Assembly (NCBI GenBank): GCA_015499995.1 | Contig: JADNRV010000532.1 | Coordinates: forward strand, 1 to 26,130 | DNA length: 26,130 bases | Direction: 5' to 3' | Source: Flammula alnicola | Lineage: Eukaryota; Basidiomycota; Agaricomycetes; Agaricales; Strophariaceae | Shown: piece after piece, positions 22,788 to 26,130 of the stretch | Numbering within the stretch: position 1 is the first letter of the stretch | Layout: the number at the start of each line of letters is the position of its first letter | Notes under the pieces: generated by a model | Told to the model about the DNA's origin: nothing | Seen by the model: only the letters and a program-made list of their open reading frames with translations | Database searches by the model: none | Made by a program: the position numbers and the translations under genes

Positions 22788-24460
22788 ATGCCCGCCGACG
22801 AGGGGTTCATACAAAGCCTGTAAGCCCTCCGTCTCGTTTCGTTGTCGAGGAGGTTCGATACTGATGATATCTCCATCTTGCTACTAGGGCTGGCTGCCTG
22901 GTGCGTTGTTAACCGAGCCAATTTTCATCACCCACGTTCTAACGTTCCTCTAGGCTATCGCCGTATACCTGAACTGGGGGTTCATGGGCATACTTTGCGT
23001 CCAAACATGTCAGTGGTCGCGCGCTTTCGTGCGGCGTTGGCTCAACTGACGAGTTATCTACGGAAGACACTTACTATATAGCATTCCCAAACGATCGACC
23101 ACTAGCAAAACTAATCGTATATTTTGTGTTTGCGCTGGAGGTAGCGCAAACGGTGCTGGTCTCGCGCGATGTTTTTGCGGCGCTCGCAGCTTCAGTGGGA
23201 TCCGCCGACCCTGGAAGCATGATAGACCCATCTACAATCACTGGTTCAGTGTCCCTGTTGCCGGAGGAATCTGTATGTATTTCACCTTTGCGTCCGGGAT
23301 ATGAATGCAGCAAACTGACGCGCAGTAATAATTCAGCCGGTGGAGTTGGACAACTCTTCTTTGCCTATCGTATCTGGCTCATGGCGACAAATGGTGCTAG
23401 TGGTAGTCAGATCATAACAACCTCCAAGTCTCGTGGTGCGCCTATCATCATAACAGTCGTGAGTCACTTTTCTAGCATCCGGATATTTTTTCATGAAAAA
23501 TATCTAAATACTCGTTCTCCGCGATTAGTTGGCCTCAGCCTCGGTGGTGTCTGCCTTGGTTTCCGCAGGAGCATTCTTTCACGCGCGGACATTCTCGGGG
23601 TTGCTAGACAATAGCACTTCTGGCTCTATGGCTGCTATCGGCGTGAGTCCTCCCGAGACATCTTCCGTCATCGACGCATGTCTAACGTTATCGTCATATT
23701 TCTGCAGGTGTGGAACGGGGTCGGGGCGGTCTGCGATATCACGATATCATTGTCCATGCCGTACTATGTGCGTTCCGCGTTCACTAACGGGGGTTTACCT
23801 CAGCTTCATCTGAGCATACACGTACTGAGCCTTACCGCACTCCAGCTTATGCGTCATGGGACCGGTCTTCCACAGACTCATATCATGGTCGTTAAACTCG
23901 TCCGTCTGATCATCGAGACGGGAACGTTCACCGGGTCAATGCCTGAGCATCTTAATGTAGCCTCCACTCACTTCATTTCATGCTTCGCTGTGTAATAGCC
24001 ATTGTCGCCATCTTACACCTGTTTTCATCGTGCCGGGCCTCACCGTGTCGAAGATCTATGCCAACACGATGCTGGTCATCCTCAACAACCGGATGGAGGT
24101 CGTCGGCGGGCGTACGCGTCGAGCGCTAGATGAAAGCAACCCGGATTCTCCTGGGGGTCGTATGGCGTTCAGGAGTCCTGCCAATAACAGTCGCACGGGG
24201 AGGTCGACTATCATTGTCTCCAATGACCGTTTGATTTTCCGACTGGACGATATTCCACCCATGCCGAAGGCGAATTCCCCCAAAAAGAGTGCGGAGGTTG
24301 ACAGTTCAGATTCGACGAGTAACCGAAGTGCAATGGTATGTGCTGAAGTCTTGATTGTGCGACCGTGAAAGACTAATCGTGTGCTCTGAAGAACCTATCT
24401 GAGCTGCATCACAGCAGGCCATTCGTCGATTCTATCCAGCTGGAGAAGCTGGAGGTATAA
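22788..24460 (+). CDS. DUF6534-type seven-helix membrane protein
   Basis: Member of a large Agaricomycete family of predicted seven-helix membrane proteins of unknown function. Exons in the consistent model: 22788-22819, 22888-22900, 22954-23008, 23067-23170, 23218-23272, 23337-23458, 23529-23642, 23708-23767, 23846-23934, 23999-24335, 24392-24460; 349 aa, stop TAA. Family landmarks: IAVYLNWGFMGILCVQTYTY, VFALEVAQTVLVSRD, GGVGQLFFAYRIWLM, LASASVVSALVSAGAF, VWNGVGAVCDITISLSMPYY, VVKLVRLIIETGTFT and VPGLTVSKIYANTMLVILNN, then a soluble Ser/Pro-rich tail. Two places look unusual. A 47-bp intron at 23171-23217 is needed to keep frame, but its contents (VFAALAASVGSADPG) read like family coding sequence. 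And just after 23999 the conserved helix reads better in another frame (AIVAILHL). The gene may be functional or in early decay. Confidence 0.75.
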
Positions 24461-24806
24461 CATTCCTTTGTATCATTATGGTTGTGTCGATTGCCAGACA
24501 CGGACATCAGATTGTATCCTTCTTTTGGTTTTGGGCAGAGTTAAGATCTGTAGAAGTATTTAAAAAAACAATAGGATACCCTGTAACATTAGATAATGTA
24601 TGCAATGGCCATATCAGTTTTCACATTTAGCTGGATGATTTGGCGCATGATAGAATGAGTATTATATTAATCGTTGACAAAGAGGACGTGCCGCAGATAC
24701 AGGGTGAAGACAGGAAGGAAGGGGTGAATAGGCTGGGAACGCGTTTGTCGGGGCACCGTCTGGGATTACCAGCGTTACTGTGTCTTCGTCGCAACCCTTG
24801 CAGCCT
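24461..24806. other. Convergent 3' flanks
   Basis: Space between the stop of the plus-strand membrane protein gene and the stop of the minus-strand gene. A/T rich in its left half; expected to hold both 3' UTRs. No gene seen. Confidence 0.4.
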
Positions 24807-25602
24807 TCAGCGACGTTTGGGCTTGAGCTTGAAGTTTCCAGAAGTCGGTTTCCGATGCGTGGGATGCAGTGAAAGCCCCCCAAAGACTTCTGGTCCTTTT
24901 GCCCTTTCCTCGAGGCGGTGTTGATAGTCCTTCATTTGAAACACAGATTGCCCGATTTTTGCCACGCGCGCCCGTTGTCTCCGCTTGTTCAGATGCGAAG
25001 CATCGACTCCAACGCCCACCTCCGTTCCAACAATGACCTTCTCCGGCTTTGGGCGAGGGGGGTTGGGCAGGTCGCCTGGGCCGAGGACCTTCCAGACAAA
25101 CTCTGCTTGTGAGCTTGCGAGCTGTTTCCTCTCCCTCTTCGTTGTTGGAACTTCAACCTCCTCTGCTGGCTTCGCGGTGGATTTGGGTTGTCGAATCATT
25201 TTTATTTCAAGATTGCCCTCCAAGTTGGGCAGGATATGTGCTTTCAAGAACCTGTCTTCTGTGAGTTGGAACCTGAATCTTGAGCAAAGTCACATACTTG
25301 ACGGATCGGATAGGATGGTCTGGATGTGGAGGGTAGACGTCCGAAACTCCTCCTACCACTGGTTTACGAGTGTTTTTGCCTTTGCTGGACCTTTTCGGTT
25401 GTGCTGGCTGCGTTGGCGGAGCAAGTGGGTAGGGCTCAAAGCCTTGAGGAGCTGGCTCTTTGACTGCGAGCCTGTAGAGTTGCTTAGTTGTGAATCCATT
25501 AGGGAATTCCTCGCGCTTGAGGATGTTGCGGACAATGGAGATTCCCGCAGCCTGGGCTGTGACGCGTTGGCGGAGGAAAGGGGTGAGGAAAGAGGTCGCC
25601 AT
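24807..25602 (-). CDS. Small basic protein with mitochondrial-type N-terminus
   Basis: Two exons on the minus strand, 25602-25298 and 25251-24807 (intron donor gtatgt, acceptor agacag); 249 aa, stop TGA. The first 31 residues (MATSFLTPFLRQRVTAQAAG onward) contain Arg, Ser and Thr but no acidic residue, like a mitochondrial presequence. Blocks that look conserved are EEFPNGFTTKQLYRLAVKE and, across the splice junction, RSVKFLKAHILPNLEGN; the C-terminus is basic (NFKLKPKRR). Length, charge and presequence would suit a fungal mitochondrial ribosomal or translation protein, but I do not recognise the family and assign no function. It is divergent from DCP1 with 176 bp between the starts. Confidence 0.8.
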
Positions 25603-25778
25603 AACGTGGTCACTGTGGCGAACGACGAGGAGAACCGAAATTTCCTGATGTATTACGTAATACTGTTGCGCATATTTGGCTGTAGGTCCAGATGCGCAAA
25701 TAGACGCAATCGGTGTTTATCCGGTCCATTGTGACCTCGCTCGTCCGCCATCGTTGCAAACGACGTATAACCTCCCCA
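25603..25778. promoter_or_regulatory. 176-bp divergent promoter region (minus-strand gene / DCP1)
   Basis: The only DNA between two start codons on opposite strands, so it must contain both promoters and both 5' UTRs. No TATA box is evident, which suits housekeeping genes. Confidence 0.6.
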
Positions 25779-26080
25779 ATGGGTCCTCCCCATAGAAATC
25801 TACCACAAACGACTCTAGCACCTCCAATGACCCCACAACGACCCCAACAACAGCAGCAACAACCCCTGGAAGATCCTCCGCCAATAGGTGCCCAGCCGCC
25901 ACCCGAAAACCTGGGCATGTCACCTGCATCGAGATACCAACACAATCTCAAAGTTATACGAAGGCGGGATCCCTCTATTGTCTCTATATTTGACCAGTTT
26001 GGCTACGTATGCGTTTATCACCACGATGGTGCAAAGTGGTTGAAACACGGCTATGAAGGAAGCATGTTCTTATTTGAAAG
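25779..26080 (+). CDS. DCP1: mRNA-decapping enzyme subunit 1, first exon (window ends in intron)
   Basis: DCP1 is the EVH1-domain activator of the decapping enzyme DCP2 in cytoplasmic P-bodies. The exon starts at ATG 25779 and ends at 26080 before the donor gtgagc, leaving a split Arg codon; the rest lies beyond the window. The first 45 residues are Pro/Gln rich, with a run of six Gln. The EVH1 domain then begins: MSPASRYQHNLKVIRRRDPS, followed by IVSIFDQFGYVCVYHHDGAKW, with Trp, then GYEGSMFLFER. This order (NLKVIRRRDP, then a YHH-x-W segment, then EGxxFLFER) is characteristic of DCP1. An upstream in-frame start around 25713 is possible but lacks family support. Confidence 0.92.
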
Positions 26081-26130
26081 GTGAGCCACAGTTCAACTCA
26101 ATCCAAAAGAAATTACATCCAAACCATTCG

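Noticed and set aside
24985..25734. 249-codon plus-strand open frame opposite the mitochondrial-type gene
   Set aside because: The minus-strand reading has a proper two-exon structure, a presequence and a basic tail; the plus-strand frame runs through the divergent promoter without motifs.

Overview
This window is nuclear DNA of a filamentous fungus, most likely an Agaricomycete (mushroom-forming basidiomycete). The evidence is gene architecture: many short introns (about 47-85 bp, with a few longer), splice donors close to gtragt, coding DNA packed on both strands, and families typical of Agaricomycetes (an F-box family with a 'GGRWLL' block, a DUF6534-type seven-helix membrane protein, an intracellular GH1 beta-glucosidase). 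I rebuilt gene models by hand by joining exons in frame; for all the intact genes the summed exon length is a multiple of three with no internal stop, which is the main check on them.

Layout, left to right. 36-1983 (+): 3' part of a histidine acid phosphatase (lysophosphatidic/ACP6-like), first exon(s) off the window. 1984-3767: long gene-free stretch. 3768-7820 (+): large ubiquitin-specific protease (USP16/45-like) of 1250 aa with a huge disordered insert. 8279-9105 (-): decayed F-box gene with several frameshifts. 9374-9444 (+): tRNA-Asp(GTC). 9850-11419 (-): mitochondrial ornithine carrier (ORT1). 11954-13593 (-): zinc medium-chain polyol/alcohol dehydrogenase with ten exons, including a 12-nt exon and a GC-AG intron. 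14402-15901 (-): unrecognised nuclear protein with RG repeats, a PKKRRKV nuclear signal and SUMO-interaction-like motifs. 16308-18372 (-): protein with a pRiA4b ORF-3-like fold and a very acidic tail. 18449-18755 (+): weak small-gene candidate. 19104-21473 (+): GH1 beta-glucosidase, 15 exons. 21731-21943 (+): weak candidate for a tiny secreted peptide. 22788-24460 (+): DUF6534-type membrane protein, with two places where the frame looks disturbed. 24807-25602 (-): small basic protein with a mitochondrial-type N-terminus. 25779-26080 (+): first exon of the decapping subunit DCP1, cut by the window end and sharing a 176-bp divergent promoter with the previous gene.

The genes do not form one pathway: they are ordinary housekeeping and metabolic genes (lipid phosphate turnover, deubiquitination, arginine/ornithine transport, polyol oxidation, beta-glucoside hydrolysis, mRNA decapping) mixed with lineage-specific ones. 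I found no transposon, CRISPR, viral element or biosynthetic cluster. The least explained items are the SIM/NLS protein, the pRiA4b-fold protein with its acidic tail, and the two weak small-ORF candidates.
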